This document shows, one piece after another, positions 43,478 to 55,480 of a stretch of DNA of 64,000 bases. The DNA lies in assembly GCA_903832285.1 (NCBI GenBank), contig CAILAY010000016.1, forward strand, positions 1 to 64,000. The letters are read 5' to 3'. This DNA is from an uncultured beta proteobacterium (GTDB lineage Bacteria > Pseudomonadota > Gammaproteobacteria > Burkholderiales > Burkholderiaceae_C). A program made the position numbers and the translations under genes. Under the pieces are notes generated by a model that had not been told where the DNA came from, made no database searches, and saw nothing but the letters and a program-made list of their open reading frames with translations. The number at the start of each line of letters is the position of its first letter. Within the stretch, counting starts at the first letter, position 1.

Positions 43478-44362
43478 TCATGGTTTGCTCTGATGTCCGA
43501 TCGCGCCTATCTTCAGCGCTCGAATGTCGTTCCAATCCGTGTCATGCGCAGGAGCGATGCCCTTGAATGCAAGCGGTGCCAGCAACTGCCGCCCGGTTTC
43601 GTCACCCGCCAGCGAGGCCATCGCCGCCATCACCCGCGCGACGGATTCCGCGGGAACGCGAGGGTGGGCGGCAATTGCGTGTGGCGTATAGGCCGGCGTC
43701 TCTGACAAGACGCGCAAAGCACTGCGGATCTCCGTCGGACTTGCTTCCAGCGTGCGCTGTATGCCTCCACCGGCTTCCTGCAGCCCAGAGGCGACAGCGC
43801 GATAGACCGAATCGTGCGAAACGACAAACTTGGCTTCGATGGGAATCTTCAAGCGAGCAAACTCAGCCTGTGGCAGGATGCTCGCCGCGAAAGCCGCAGG
43901 TGCTGGGAACACCACCGTCTTTCCGGCCAGATCGGACGGCTTGCGATAGGGGCTGTTGTGGCGCACAACCAAAATGCCTTTGATCTTGCGTCCCTGCTCA
44001 GTGGCGAAAGCGAGGTACCCTGACGAGGCATGAAATACCACGTAGTGGTAAGGGTTCATATAGGCAAGATCGTAGACACCTTTGGCGAGCCGCTCCTCGA
44101 ACATCGGAATATTGGGCGCAGTTTGGAATGTGAGGGATACGCCGGAGCGGCGGCTGACTTCAGCCAGTAGCGGACCCCATTCTTCCGCTAGACGCGTGGC
44201 CGACTGCTGCGGAACTACGCCAAAGGACAACGGGGGGACCGCCGACTGTGCCAGCGCACTTTGCGGAGAGGTGTTCAGACACCAAAGTACTAACAAAATC
44301 AAACGAGAAATCAACATGCAAATTTTTTGCGCTGTAAACGGTCTATTAAGGGGCCAAAGCAC
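43478..44362 (-). CDS. PhnD-like periplasmic substrate-binding protein
   Basis: Signal peptide ...SALA; LSFGVVPQQSATRLAEEWGPLL, YDLAYMNPYHYVVFH, SDLAGKTVVFPAPAAFAAS. Confidence 0.87.
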   Translation of the reverse strand: MLWPLNRPFTAQKICMLISRLILLVLWCLNTSPQSALAQSAVPPLSFGVVPQQSATRLAEEWGPLLAEVSRRSGVSLTFQTAPNIPMFEERLAKGVYDLAYMNPYHYVVFHASSGYLAFATEQGRKIKGILVVRHNSPYRKPSDLAGKTVVFPAPAAFAASILPQAEFARLKIPIEAKFVVSHDSVYRAVASGLQEAGGGIQRTLEASPTEIRSALRVLSETPAYTPHAIAAHPRVPAESVARVMAAMASLAGDETGRQLLAPLAFKGIAPAHDTDWNDIRALKIGAIGHQSKP

Positions 44363-44577
44363 TAACGCGCACTGGAGAGGCCCGCGATTGCGGGTCTTTA
44401 ACGTTCAAATGCAATCAACTTGAAAACATCAAAATGTAAACTTGCACCAGCGAAATGGCATTCAGAGAATGGCCGTAGAATTCAGCCCAATCTTGCTCAA
44501 AATGCCCTGATGATCGTCAACCAGAGAATGCGCCTATCGGGCTGTGGCCCGCACGGTGCGGGGCTTTGCCAAAGAAA

Positions 44578-44600
44578 GAGCCCCTCACTCGGAGGGGCTC
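44578..44600 (-). terminator. Probable intrinsic terminator downstream of tRNA-Ser
   Basis: GAGCCCCTC-cgagt-GAGGGGCTC hairpin followed on the minus strand by TTTCTTT. Confidence 0.7.
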
Positions 44601-44607
44601 GGACTAC

Positions 44608-44696
<89 letters not shown>

Positions 44697-44750
44697 TAAA
44701 CTCTGACTGACCGGCAAGCCAGCTTGGCCTGTGGTCGGAGCGCGATTCTA

Positions 44751-47037
<2,287 letters not shown>

Positions 47038-47041
<4 letters not shown>

Positions 47042-47514
47042 AGAACACCCAGCAACTGAACTTCAAACGTCACCGCCTCGCCGGCCAGCGGATGGTTGAA
47101 ATCAAACAGCACCGCCTCGCCGCGTTCATCCGAGCGCAGCTGCCGCACCACGCCGGCAAACAGTCCTTTTCCATCGGGGGTGGCAAACTGCACCGCGTCT
47201 CCCACTTGGTACTGTTCCGCAGGATCGCCCAGTTGCGCCAACTCCGCGCGTGAGAGCCATTGCAGCATGGCCGGATTGCGCACGCCAAAGGCGGCACCCG
47301 CAGGCAACTGGAAACTTCTGCAGGTTCCCTCAGCCAGACCCAGCAGATGCTGCTCCAGCGCCTGCGACAGGGCGCCGGTGCCCAGCGTGAGCGTGGCGGG
47401 CTTGCCAGCAAAGGTGTTGATGACATCGCCCGCGGGTCCAGCCAGGCGGTAGTGCAGTGTGAGAAAAGAGTCGGCCTGTACTGTTGGCACAGCCGCTGAA
47501 ATCGCATTGGTCAT
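47038..47514 (-). CDS. FKBP-type peptidyl-prolyl cis-trans isomerase (SlpA/FkpB type)
   Basis: [64 protein letters not shown]; adjacent to ispH. Confidence 0.9.
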
Positions 47515-47590
47515 GAAAGTCCCGATAAACTGGGGCCATTGTAGAAAGTCCGCAGCGTCGCCACGGGTTGCCATCGGATTTTCGCCCACC

Positions 47591-48289
47591 ATGCCCGTCA
47601 AACACCTCCCCACCGACGCGCAACCGCGCGAGAAGCTGCTGGCACGAGGTGCTGGCGCGCTAAGCGATGCCGAGTTGCTGGCGCTGCTGTTGCGCACCGG
47701 TATCAAGGGCAAGGGCGTGCTGCAACTGGCCGACGAGTTGCTGCACCTGAAGAACGCCACGGGCAACCCCGGCTTTGACGGTCTCGCCGGCTTGTTGCAC
47801 GCCACCGCCGACGACCTCCAGCGCGTCAAGGGATTGGGCCCGGCCAAATGCGCCGAACTGGTGGCGGTGCTGGAGCTGGCACGGCGCGCCATGGCTCAGC
47901 AGCTGCAGGAACGGGCCGTATTTGCCACGCCCGACGCGGTCAAAACCTACGTGCAGCTGCAACTGTCGGCACACGCGCACGAGGTTTTTGCCGTGCTGTT
48001 TCTGGACGCGCAGCACCGCTTGCTGGTAATGGAAGAGATGTTTCACGGCACGCTGACGCAGACTTCGGTGTATCCGAAGGAGGTGGTCATCCGCGCATTG
48101 CATCACCAGGCCGCGGCCGTGGTGTTCGCCCACAACCACCCCAGCGGCAGCGTGCAGCCTTCGCCTGCCGACGAGGCGCTGACGCGCACGCTCAAGGCCG
48201 CCCTGGCGCTGGTGGACGTTCGCGTGTTGGACCATGTGATCGTGGCGCGCGGCGTGGCGCTTTCCATGGCAGAAAAGGGACTGTTATGA
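47591..48289 (+). CDS. radC: RadC/JAB-domain protein
   Basis: [47 protein letters not shown]. Confidence 0.95.
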   Translation: MPVKHLPTDAQPREKLLARGAGALSDAELLALLLRTGIKGKGVLQLADELLHLKNATGNPGFDGLAGLLHATADDLQRVKGLGPAKCAELVAVLELARRAMAQQLQERAVFATPDAVKTYVQLQLSAHAHEVFAVLFLDAQHRLLVMEEMFHGTLTQTSVYPKEVVIRALHHQAAAVVFAHNHPSGSVQPSPADEALTRTLKAALALVDVRVLDHVIVARGVALSMAEKGLL

Positions 48290-48924
48290 CCCGCATCACG
48301 AGCTTGGCCGATCTCAAAAAGATCAGGCAACAGATTGCCGCACAGGAAGCTCAACGCCTGGCACACCAGGCGGCGCAGAAGCTGGCGCAGTCCCGCAAGC
48401 AGGCGCAGGAAACGCTGTTCCGCGCGGCCATCGGCAAGGTGCAACCCATGGCCGACACAGGACGTGTGCGCATGGAGACCCGCAAGCCGCAGCCGGACCC
48501 GGTGCAGCGCCAACTGGATGATCAGGAAGTGCTGCGGGCCTCGCTCAGCGACGACTTTGACGTGAGCAGTCTGCTTGATACCGACACCGCGCTGAGCTAC
48601 AGCAAACCGGGCGTCGGGCAAGACGTGACACGCAAGCTGCGACGGGGTGTTTGGGCGGTGCAGCGCGAACTCGATCTGCATGGTCTGCGCATCGAAGACG
48701 CACGCGAAGCGCTGGTGCAATTCATCCGCGACGCGCAAAGGCAGGGCTGGCGTTGTGTGCGCGTGGTGCACGGCAAGGGGTTGGGGTCTCCCGGAAAGAC
48801 GCCAGTGCTCAAGAGCCGCGTGCAAAGTTGGCTGATGCAAAAAACCGAGGTACTGGCCTACGTGCAGGCCAGGCCGGCCGATGGTGGTGCCGGTGCCGTA
48901 GTGGTATTGCTGCAACCCGGTTGA
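48286..48924 (+). CDS. Smr-domain protein
   Basis: [40 protein letters not shown]. Confidence 0.93.
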   Translation: MTRITSLADLKKIRQQIAAQEAQRLAHQAAQKLAQSRKQAQETLFRAAIGKVQPMADTGRVRMETRKPQPDPVQRQLDDQEVLRASLSDDFDVSSLLDTDTALSYSKPGVGQDVTRKLRRGVWAVQRELDLHGLRIEDAREALVQFIRDAQRQGWRCVRVVHGKGLGSPGKTPVLKSRVQSWLMQKTEVLAYVQARPADGGAGAVVVLLQPG

Positions 48925-48940
48925 AGCAAGGCCCGTCGGG

Positions 48941-50173
48941 TTACGCCGGGTTGGGCAAAAATAGCTCCTGCAAATCGCTCAGAAAATCAAAGCCCTTTTC
49001 CGTGGGCCGCACAGACTTCAGGTCGCGGTGCAAAAGGCCGCGGGATTCGGCCAGATCGAGCGCCGGCGCGATGGTGGTGACAGGCAGACCGGTGCGTTCG
49101 GAAAACCGCGCCAGTTCGAAGCCTTCCTTGAGCCGAAGCGCATTCAGCATGAATTCAAACGGCAACTCCGCACGGCCCACTTCATCGCCCTGGGCCACCG
49201 GTTCGCCCTTGGCGGCGTGCTCCATGTAGAGCCGGGGCTCACGATAACGCACCTGACGCAGCACGCGGTGCGCAAAGCTGATCTTGCTGTGGGCGCCCGC
49301 ACCAATGCCGACGTAGTCGCCAAACTGCCAGTAGTTCAGGTTGTGCTGGCAGCGGTGCCCCGGCCGCGCAAAGGCCGAGACTTCATAGCGTTCCAGGCCG
49401 GTCGCCGCGGTGCGTTCGATGATGCGGTCCAGCATCGCGTAGGCCAGATCGTCCTCGGGAATCACGGGCGGGAACTTCGCAAAAAAGGTGTTGGGCTCAA
49501 TCGTCAGGTGGTAGATCGAGAGATGCTTGGGTGCCAACGCCAACGCCATACCCAGATCCTGTTCCATCCCTTCGAGTGTCTGGCCTGGCAGAGCGTACAT
49601 CAGGTCCAGATTGAAGGTGTCAAACGCATGCGCCGCTTCTTCCACCGCGGCAACCGCCTGGGCGCGGTCGTGGACACGGCCCAGCGTTTTCAGCTGTTCA
49701 TCGTCAAAGCTTTGCACCCCCACCGAGAGCCGTGTCACCCCCGCGTTGCGGAACGCCCGAAAGCGATTCTTCTCGAACGTGCCGGGATTCGCCTCGAGCG
49801 TGACTTCGCAGCCGGGCAACAAGGGCAAGCGCGCGCGGATGTCGCCCAGCAGCCGATCCACACCCTGCGGCGACAGCAGACTGGGTGTGCCCCCACCGAT
49901 GAAGACGCTCGTCACGCCGCGTCCCCACACCAGCGGCAGGGCGGCCTCCAGATCGGCGCGCAGCGCGTCCAGATAAGCCTGTTCTGTCGCCTCACCCAGT
50001 CCGGCAGCCGCGCCCGTGGTCAGATCGCCGCCACGCAACTCGTGCGAGTTGAAATCGCAATAGGGGCATTTCTTCAGACACCAGGGCACGTGGACGTACA
50101 GCGACAGCGGTGGCAAAGTGGGCAACTGCAGCGTGCCCGCACGCATGTAGTGCGTGATGTCGGGCTGGATCAC
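48941..50173 (-). CDS. hemW: Radical SAM coproporphyrinogen III oxidase-like / heme chaperone HemW
   Basis: LYVHVPWCLKKCPYCDFNSHE; VFIGGGTPSLLSPQGVDRLL. Confidence 0.94.
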   Translation of the reverse strand: MIQPDITHYMRAGTLQLPTLPPLSLYVHVPWCLKKCPYCDFNSHELRGGDLTTGAAAGLGEATEQAYLDALRADLEAALPLVWGRGVTSVFIGGGTPSLLSPQGVDRLLGDIRARLPLLPGCEVTLEANPGTFEKNRFRAFRNAGVTRLSVGVQSFDDEQLKTLGRVHDRAQAVAAVEEAAHAFDTFNLDLMYALPGQTLEGMEQDLGMALALAPKHLSIYHLTIEPNTFFAKFPPVIPEDDLAYAMLDRIIERTAATGLERYEVSAFARPGHRCQHNLNYWQFGDYVGIGAGAHSKISFAHRVLRQVRYREPRLYMEHAAKGEPVAQGDEVGRAELPFEFMLNALRLKEGFELARFSERTGLPVTTIAPALDLAESRGLLHRDLKSVRPTEKGFDFLSDLQELFLPNPA

Positions 50174-50769
50174 AACCAGTGCTCGCGCATCAGACGCAGC
50201 ATGTCGCGCGCCGCTTTGCCGCGGTGGCTGTGGGCGTTCTTCACCTCGTCGCTCACTTGGGCAAACGTGCAGCCGAGTTCGGGGATGTACATCACCGGAT
50301 CGAAACCAAAGCCACCGCTGCCCACGGGCTCTCGCGCAATCTCGCCCACGGCGCGCCCGACAGCGATCAGCGGCTCGGGGTCCAGCGGCGAACGCACGGC
50401 GACCAGGGTGCTGACCATCGCGGCGCGACGCTGCGTCACGTCTTTCATTTGTTCCAGCAGGGCGCGCAGGTTGTTGGCATCGCTCTTTTCGTAACCGAAG
50501 CGCGTGCAGTAGTAGGCGGTCTGCACGCCCGGCAAACCGCCGAATGCATCAACGCACATTCCGGCGTCGTCCGCAAGCGCGGGCAAGCCGCTGAGGGCGC
50601 TGGCGTGACGCGCCTTGGCCAGCGCATTTTCGACAAACGTGTGATGGGGCTCGGGGGCCTCAGGAATACCCAGTTCCGACTGGCGCACCCACTGCACGCC
50701 AAGCGGCGCAAACATGGCCTGCAACTCGGCCAGCTTGCCGGGGTTGTTCGACGCCAGCACGACCTTCAT
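50170..50769 (-). CDS. rdgB: XTP/dITP diphosphatase (RdgB/HAM1)
   Basis: MKVVLASNNPGKLAELQAMF; ALADDAGMCVDAFGGLPGVQTAYY; GFGFDPVMYIPELG. Confidence 0.95.
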   Translation of the reverse strand: MKVVLASNNPGKLAELQAMFAPLGVQWVRQSELGIPEAPEPHHTFVENALAKARHASALSGLPALADDAGMCVDAFGGLPGVQTAYYCTRFGYEKSDANNLRALLEQMKDVTQRRAAMVSTLVAVRSPLDPEPLIAVGRAVGEIAREPVGSGGFGFDPVMYIPELGCTFAQVSDEVKNAHSHRGKAARDMLRLMREHWL

Positions 50770-50815
50770 GTGACCCGCGCGCTGCCCGACGTCTGCGGAA
50801 AATTCCTGGCTGCTC

Positions 50816-51544
50816 TCATTTTGCGAGTGCCCGCTGCTGCAGGACAATCAGCTCGGCGATGCCCTTGTCCGCCAGCGCCAGCAGGGTGTCCATCTCGGCG
50901 CGCGAAAAGGCCGCACCTTCCGCAGTACCTTGCACTTCGACAAAATGCCCGGCACCGGTCATCACCACGTTCATGTCGGTATCGCAGGCGGAGTCTTCGA
51001 TGTACTCCAGGTCCAGCAAGGGCGTCCCCTGCACGATCCCCACGGAAATCGCGGCCACACTGGACGTGATGGGTGACTCTTTCAACTTGCCGCTGGCCAG
51101 CAAAAAGTTCACCGCATCCTGTGCTGCCACATAGGCGCCGGTGATGGCCGCCGTGCGCGTGCCACCGTCCGCCTGCAGCACATCGCAATCGAGTTGGATC
51201 GTGCGCTCGCCCAGTTTCTTCAGATCAAACACGGTGCGCATGGAGCGACCGATAAGGCGCTGGATCTCCTGGGTGCGCCCGCTTTGCTTGCCGCGCGCGG
51301 CCTCGCGGTCGCTGCGCGTATGCGTGGAGCGCGGCAGCATGCCGTACTCGGCCGTGACCCATCCTTCGCCGCTGCCCCGTTTGTGCGGCGGCACCTTCTC
51401 CTCCACCGAGGCGGTGCACAGCACGCGCGTGTTGCCGAACTCGATCAGCACCGAGCCTTCGGCGTGGATGGTATAGCCGCGGGTGATGCGCACCTGACGC
51501 AGTTGGTCTGCGGCGCGCGCACCGCTTCGTGCAAAGAATGTCAT
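50816..51544 (-). CDS. rph: Ribonuclease PH
   Basis: [57 protein letters not shown]. Confidence 0.97.
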   Translation of the reverse strand: MTFFARSGARAADQLRQVRITRGYTIHAEGSVLIEFGNTRVLCTASVEEKVPPHKRGSGEGWVTAEYGMLPRSTHTRSDREAARGKQSGRTQEIQRLIGRSMRTVFDLKKLGERTIQLDCDVLQADGGTRTAAITGAYVAAQDAVNFLLASGKLKESPITSSVAAISVGIVQGTPLLDLEYIEDSACDTDMNVVMTGAGHFVEVQGTAEGAAFSRAEMDTLLALADKGIAELIVLQQRALAK

Positions 51545-51588
51545 GGTGGGATTGTCCTTGGGGCGCGCCTGGGCGCCGGGTTTGAAAA

Positions 51589-52491
51589 CTAGCTCTTCCT
51601 GGCCGCTGAGCGGCGGATGACTTCATTGATCTCTGCAATTGAACGCTCGATGCTGGCGTCGTCCAGATCCTCCTCTGCCGGTACCTGGCCGGAATCCTGG
51701 AACGTGGAAGCAAACTCGCCATCGGGAATGTCTTCAGTGGAAATGTTGCGGCTGGACTCCAGGGCATTGGGCGTTTCCCACTCCAGCGCAATCGCCGACA
51801 CGTTGTCACTGCGTGCGCCCGCATTGCGCAATGCCTGCTCCACCAGATTGGGCACCGCCTGGGACACGGAATTGCGGCTCAGTTGTTCAACGATATCGCC
51901 CTCGCGCACACTGTCCCAAAGACCATCCGAACACAGCAGAATCTTGTCGCCCTGAAGCAGTTGCACCGGACCCACGGTGTCCAGCACCGGCTGCGTCGGC
52001 GAGCCCAGACAGGTGTACAGAATATTGCGGTTGGCATAGGCCAGCGAGGACATGCTGGCCTTGTGCTGCTCCATAAAGGAATGGTCCTGTGTGCGCGCCA
52101 CCAGTTCACCGTCGCGCACCAGGTACAGGCGCGAGTCACCGCAATGCACCCACGTTGCGCAGTTGCCCTGCACGACCACCGCCACGATCGTGGTACGCGG
52201 CGTATCGAGCATTCCTTTGTCGCTGGCATAGCAGATCAGCGCGTGGTGGGCCGCCATGAGGGTGGAGGAAAGAAAAGATCCGATGTCCCTGACTTTGGGC
52301 TTGGCCTCCTTCTGATAGCGCTCCGCGACGGTCTGCAATGCCAACTGGGCCGCCACCTCGCCTTCGGGGTGCCCGCCCATGCCATCGGCCAAGACGAACA
52401 GACCGGACTCGCGCGTGTAGCAATAGCCCATGCGGTCCTCGTTGTTCTCCCGCCCACCCTTGCGACTGACCTGAAAAACCGAGAACTTCAT
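51589..52491 (-). CDS. PP2C-type serine/threonine phosphatase
   Basis: [41 protein letters not shown]. Confidence 0.94.
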   Translation of the reverse strand: MKFSVFQVSRKGGRENNEDRMGYCYTRESGLFVLADGMGGHPEGEVAAQLALQTVAERYQKEAKPKVRDIGSFLSSTLMAAHHALICYASDKGMLDTPRTTIVAVVVQGNCATWVHCGDSRLYLVRDGELVARTQDHSFMEQHKASMSSLAYANRNILYTCLGSPTQPVLDTVGPVQLLQGDKILLCSDGLWDSVREGDIVEQLSRNSVSQAVPNLVEQALRNAGARSDNVSAIALEWETPNALESSRNISTEDIPDGEFASTFQDSGQVPAEEDLDDASIERSIAEINEVIRRSAARKS

Positions 52492-53510
52492 GCCTTGCTC
52501 GCCCCCAGTTTGGATGAAGGTCCGGAGCCTTCCTTTTTACCGGTCACCAGACCATTGATCTGCAGCCGCATCTTTTCGGTCAGCGACAACTTCGTGTAGC
52601 GTCGCTCCCCTTCGTTGCCAAGTTCCTTCAACAGCGCAAAAACCGATTGGGGACGTGCATCGGGATCAAGCGCCATGCACCACAACACGATTTCGATCAG
52701 ACTGTCGGAGTACACGCCGCGCAAACGCGACAACGCCAATTCAAGCTTGTCCTTCTCCTTGCGCTGCGGCGCCGCCGACGGCGGATAGCCTTGCATGCAC
52801 GCGTAAATGCAGGCCCCTATCGCATAGATATCGGTCCACGGTCCCATCACGCCGTCGCGCCGATACATCTCGGGAGCGGCAAAACCGGGCGTATACATCG
52901 GGCGGATGTAGTTGCCCTCCTTGTTCAGCACTTCGCGTGCCGCGCCAAAATCGATCAGCACCGCCTTGTCTTCGTCCGACACGAAGATGTTTGCCGGCTT
53001 GATGTCCAGATGGAGCATCTTGTACTGGTGCACGATGCGCAAGCCGCGCAGGATTTCATCAAACAGCGAACGAATGGTGGACTCGCTGAAGATCTTGTTT
53101 TTCCTGCGGTCCCGCGCGGTGATGATGTAGTCCTGCATGGTGGCCCCCTGCAGGTAATTCATCACCATGTAGACAGTTTCGTTTTCGCGGAAAAAATTCA
53201 GCACGCCCACCACCGAGGAATGCGAAATCTGCGCCAGGGAACGTCCCTCCTCGAAGAAACTCTTGAGTCCCAACCGATACAACGACTGCTTTTCAGGCGC
53301 TACCTGGGGTGCCAGGGTTCCCGGCTGGCGTGAAGCCAGCGACGCCGGCAAATACTCCTTCACCGCAACCTGTGTCCCCTGTTCGTCCACCGCCAGATAC
53401 ACCACACCGAAGCCGCCCGACGCCAGTTTGCGCACGATGCGATAGCCGCCAATCACGGTGTCGGGCGGTAGCGGGGCGGGTTTCAGCCTGGGTATATTTT
53501 TCGACTGCAT
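52488..53510 (-). CDS. Serine/threonine protein kinase
   Basis: YRIVRKLASGGFGVVYLAVDEQGTQVAVKEYLP; MLHLDIKPANIFV; LIDFGAAR. Confidence 0.94.
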   Translation of the reverse strand: MQSKNIPRLKPAPLPPDTVIGGYRIVRKLASGGFGVVYLAVDEQGTQVAVKEYLPASLASRQPGTLAPQVAPEKQSLYRLGLKSFFEEGRSLAQISHSSVVGVLNFFRENETVYMVMNYLQGATMQDYIITARDRRKNKIFSESTIRSLFDEILRGLRIVHQYKMLHLDIKPANIFVSDEDKAVLIDFGAAREVLNKEGNYIRPMYTPGFAAPEMYRRDGVMGPWTDIYAIGACIYACMQGYPPSAAPQRKEKDKLELALSRLRGVYSDSLIEIVLWCMALDPDARPQSVFALLKELGNEGERRYTKLSLTEKMRLQINGLVTGKKEGSGPSSKLGASKA

Positions 53511-53584
53511 GGTTGAGGGACAGGTCCAGTGGCACTCGCGAATCCGGTTATTCTTCCAAGTCTCGCAACGACAGTTCAATCCTC

Positions 53585-54502
53585 ATGGCAGTTTACAGCA
53601 TGACTGGCTACGCCAGCGCCCAGACCAGCAGCTCGGCAAGCCCGCTTGAGCCGGCGCCAAAGCCCCGCGCAAGCGGTCGTCTGGGACTCGAAATCCGCTG
53701 TGTCAACAGCCGCTTTCTGGACCTGTCGTTTCGGCTGCCTGAGGAACTGCGACATGTCGAACCGGCGCTGCGCGAGCGCGTCAATGCCAGGCTCAAGCGT
53801 GGCAAGGTGGAACTTCGTCTGACACTGGAAAGCGATACGGGCCTGGGCCTGGCAGAGCCTGCGCCGCGCCTGCTGCAACGTCTGAACATGCTGCAGGACA
53901 GCGTGCTCAACTGGCTGCCACGGGCCACTCCCTTGAGCGTGGCCGAAGTGCTGCGCCTGGCGGGAACAGAAGGCGGCGGCCCGACCTGGACCGATGCGCA
54001 AGCGCTGGAACTTGCCGATCAGGTGCTAAGCGGCTTGCTGGACGCCCGAGCCCGCGAAGGTGCGCGCCTGGGCGCCATGCTGCTGGCGCACATCGCGCAA
54101 TTGCGCACCCTTGCGCGGCAAGCCCTGCCTCTGATACCGGCGCTGGTGGAACAACAGCGCCAGCGCTTTCTGGATCGATGGAAGGAAGCCATGGCGTTGA
54201 CCGATGGCGCCACCTTGCCGGAGGCCGCACGCGACCGCGCCCTGACCGAAGCCACCGCCTTCGCCATTCGCATCGACGTGGCCGAAGAACTCACTCGCCT
54301 AAACTCCCACTTTGATGAAGTCGAGCGGCTGGTCGGCAAGGGCGGTGAAATTGGTAAGCGGCTGGAATTCCTGATACAGGAGTTACATCGGGAGGCCAAT
54401 ACACTCGGCTCCAAATCGGCAGCACTGGAATTGACCCACATTTCCGTGGACATGAAAGTGCTGATCGAGCAGATGCGCGAGCAAGTGCAAAATATTGAGT
54501 AG
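53585..54502 (+). CDS. yicC: YicC family endoribonuclease
   Basis: MAVYSMTGYASAQ; EIRCVNSRFLDLSFRLPEELR; ELHREANTLGSKSAALELTHISVDMKVLIEQMREQVQNIE. Confidence 0.95.
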   Translation: MAVYSMTGYASAQTSSSASPLEPAPKPRASGRLGLEIRCVNSRFLDLSFRLPEELRHVEPALRERVNARLKRGKVELRLTLESDTGLGLAEPAPRLLQRLNMLQDSVLNWLPRATPLSVAEVLRLAGTEGGGPTWTDAQALELADQVLSGLLDARAREGARLGAMLLAHIAQLRTLARQALPLIPALVEQQRQRFLDRWKEAMALTDGATLPEAARDRALTEATAFAIRIDVAEELTRLNSHFDEVERLVGKGGEIGKRLEFLIQELHREANTLGSKSAALELTHISVDMKVLIEQMREQVQNIE

Positions 54503-54533
54503 CCGCAACTTCATTCGTTAACCCTTCGCTGCC

Positions 54534-55154
54534 ATGGATTACCCTGGAAACCTGTTCGTTGTCGCCGCTCCCAGCGGAACCGGCAAATCGAGTCTGGTCA
54601 AGGCACTGATGGAACTCGATGCGCACGTCCAGCCTTCGGTTTCGCACACCACACGTCTCCCGCGGGGTCAGGAAAAGCACGGGCGTGAGTACTACTTCAT
54701 ATCCGATGCGGAGTTTGACGCCATGGTGCAGGCGGGCGCCTTCATGGAGTGGGCGTTGGTGCATGGGCACCGTTACGGCACCTCGCGCAGGGCGATTGAA
54801 GAAAGCGTCGCCCAGGGCGCCGACGTGGTGCTGGAAATCGATTTCCAGGGCGCGCTGCAGGTCAAGAAGATATTCTCCAATGCGGTGCTGATTTTCATCC
54901 TGCCCCCGAGTTGGGAGGAATTGCGTGGCCGACTGGAACGACGGGGGGAAGACTCCGCTGAAGTGATCGAGGTTCGACTCAGGAACGCGGCGCTCGAGAT
55001 GAAGCAGGTGCACCAGTTTGACTTCGTTATAATCAACGAGGTTTTCGACCGTGCGCTTTTTGATCTGAAAGCGATAGTCCACGCCCAACGCCTCAAGTTC
55101 GCCGCACAACGCCGCGCCCGGGCCGACACTTTCCAAGCATTGAACATCACCTGA
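54534..55154 (+). CDS. gmk: Guanylate kinase
   Basis: [42 protein letters not shown]. Confidence 0.97.
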   Translation: MDYPGNLFVVAAPSGTGKSSLVKALMELDAHVQPSVSHTTRLPRGQEKHGREYYFISDAEFDAMVQAGAFMEWALVHGHRYGTSRRAIEESVAQGADVVLEIDFQGALQVKKIFSNAVLIFILPPSWEELRGRLERRGEDSAEVIEVRLRNAALEMKQVHQFDFVIINEVFDRALFDLKAIVHAQRLKFAAQRRARADTFQALNIT

Positions 55155-55169
55155 CTTTTCGGAGAATTT

Positions 55170-55373
55170 ATGGCCCGCATCACCGTTGAAGATTGCCTCG
55201 AACTCATCCCCAACCGGTTTCAATTGGTACTCGCCGCAACCTACCGCGCCCGCATGCTGAGCCAGGGGCATGCACCCAAGATCGAGAGCAAGAACAAGCC
55301 CTGCGTTACGGCGCTGCGCGAGATTGCCGCTGGCAAAGTGGGGCTGGAAATGCTGAAGAAGGTTCCGCTCTAG
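55170..55373 (+). CDS. rpoZ: RNA polymerase omega subunit
   Basis: [30 protein letters not shown]; between gmk and spoT. Confidence 0.97.
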   Translation: MARITVEDCLELIPNRFQLVLAATYRARMLSQGHAPKIESKNKPCVTALREIAAGKVGLEMLKKVPL

Positions 55374-55394
55374 GCTATTCCCGTCAGCCCCAAC

Positions 55395-55422
55395 AAAAAG
55401 CACCGGTAACGGTGCTTTTTTT
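55395..55422 (+). terminator. Intrinsic terminator after rpoZ
   Basis: AAAAA-GCACCG-GTAA-CGGTGC-TTTTTTT. Confidence 0.93.
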
Positions 55423-55480
55423 GTGCATCTGCCGTGGCGGGCCTGATTCCTGTGCGCGGCGGAAGCGCTACATTTGAGGC

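Noticed and set aside
26031-44362. Signalling island considered as a mobile element or prophage
   Set aside because: No integrase, transposase, att-like repeats or phage genes seen; the excisionase-like HTH belongs to a REC-containing regulator.
49028-50494. 488-aa plus-strand ORF
   Set aside because: Antisense to hemW and rdgB.
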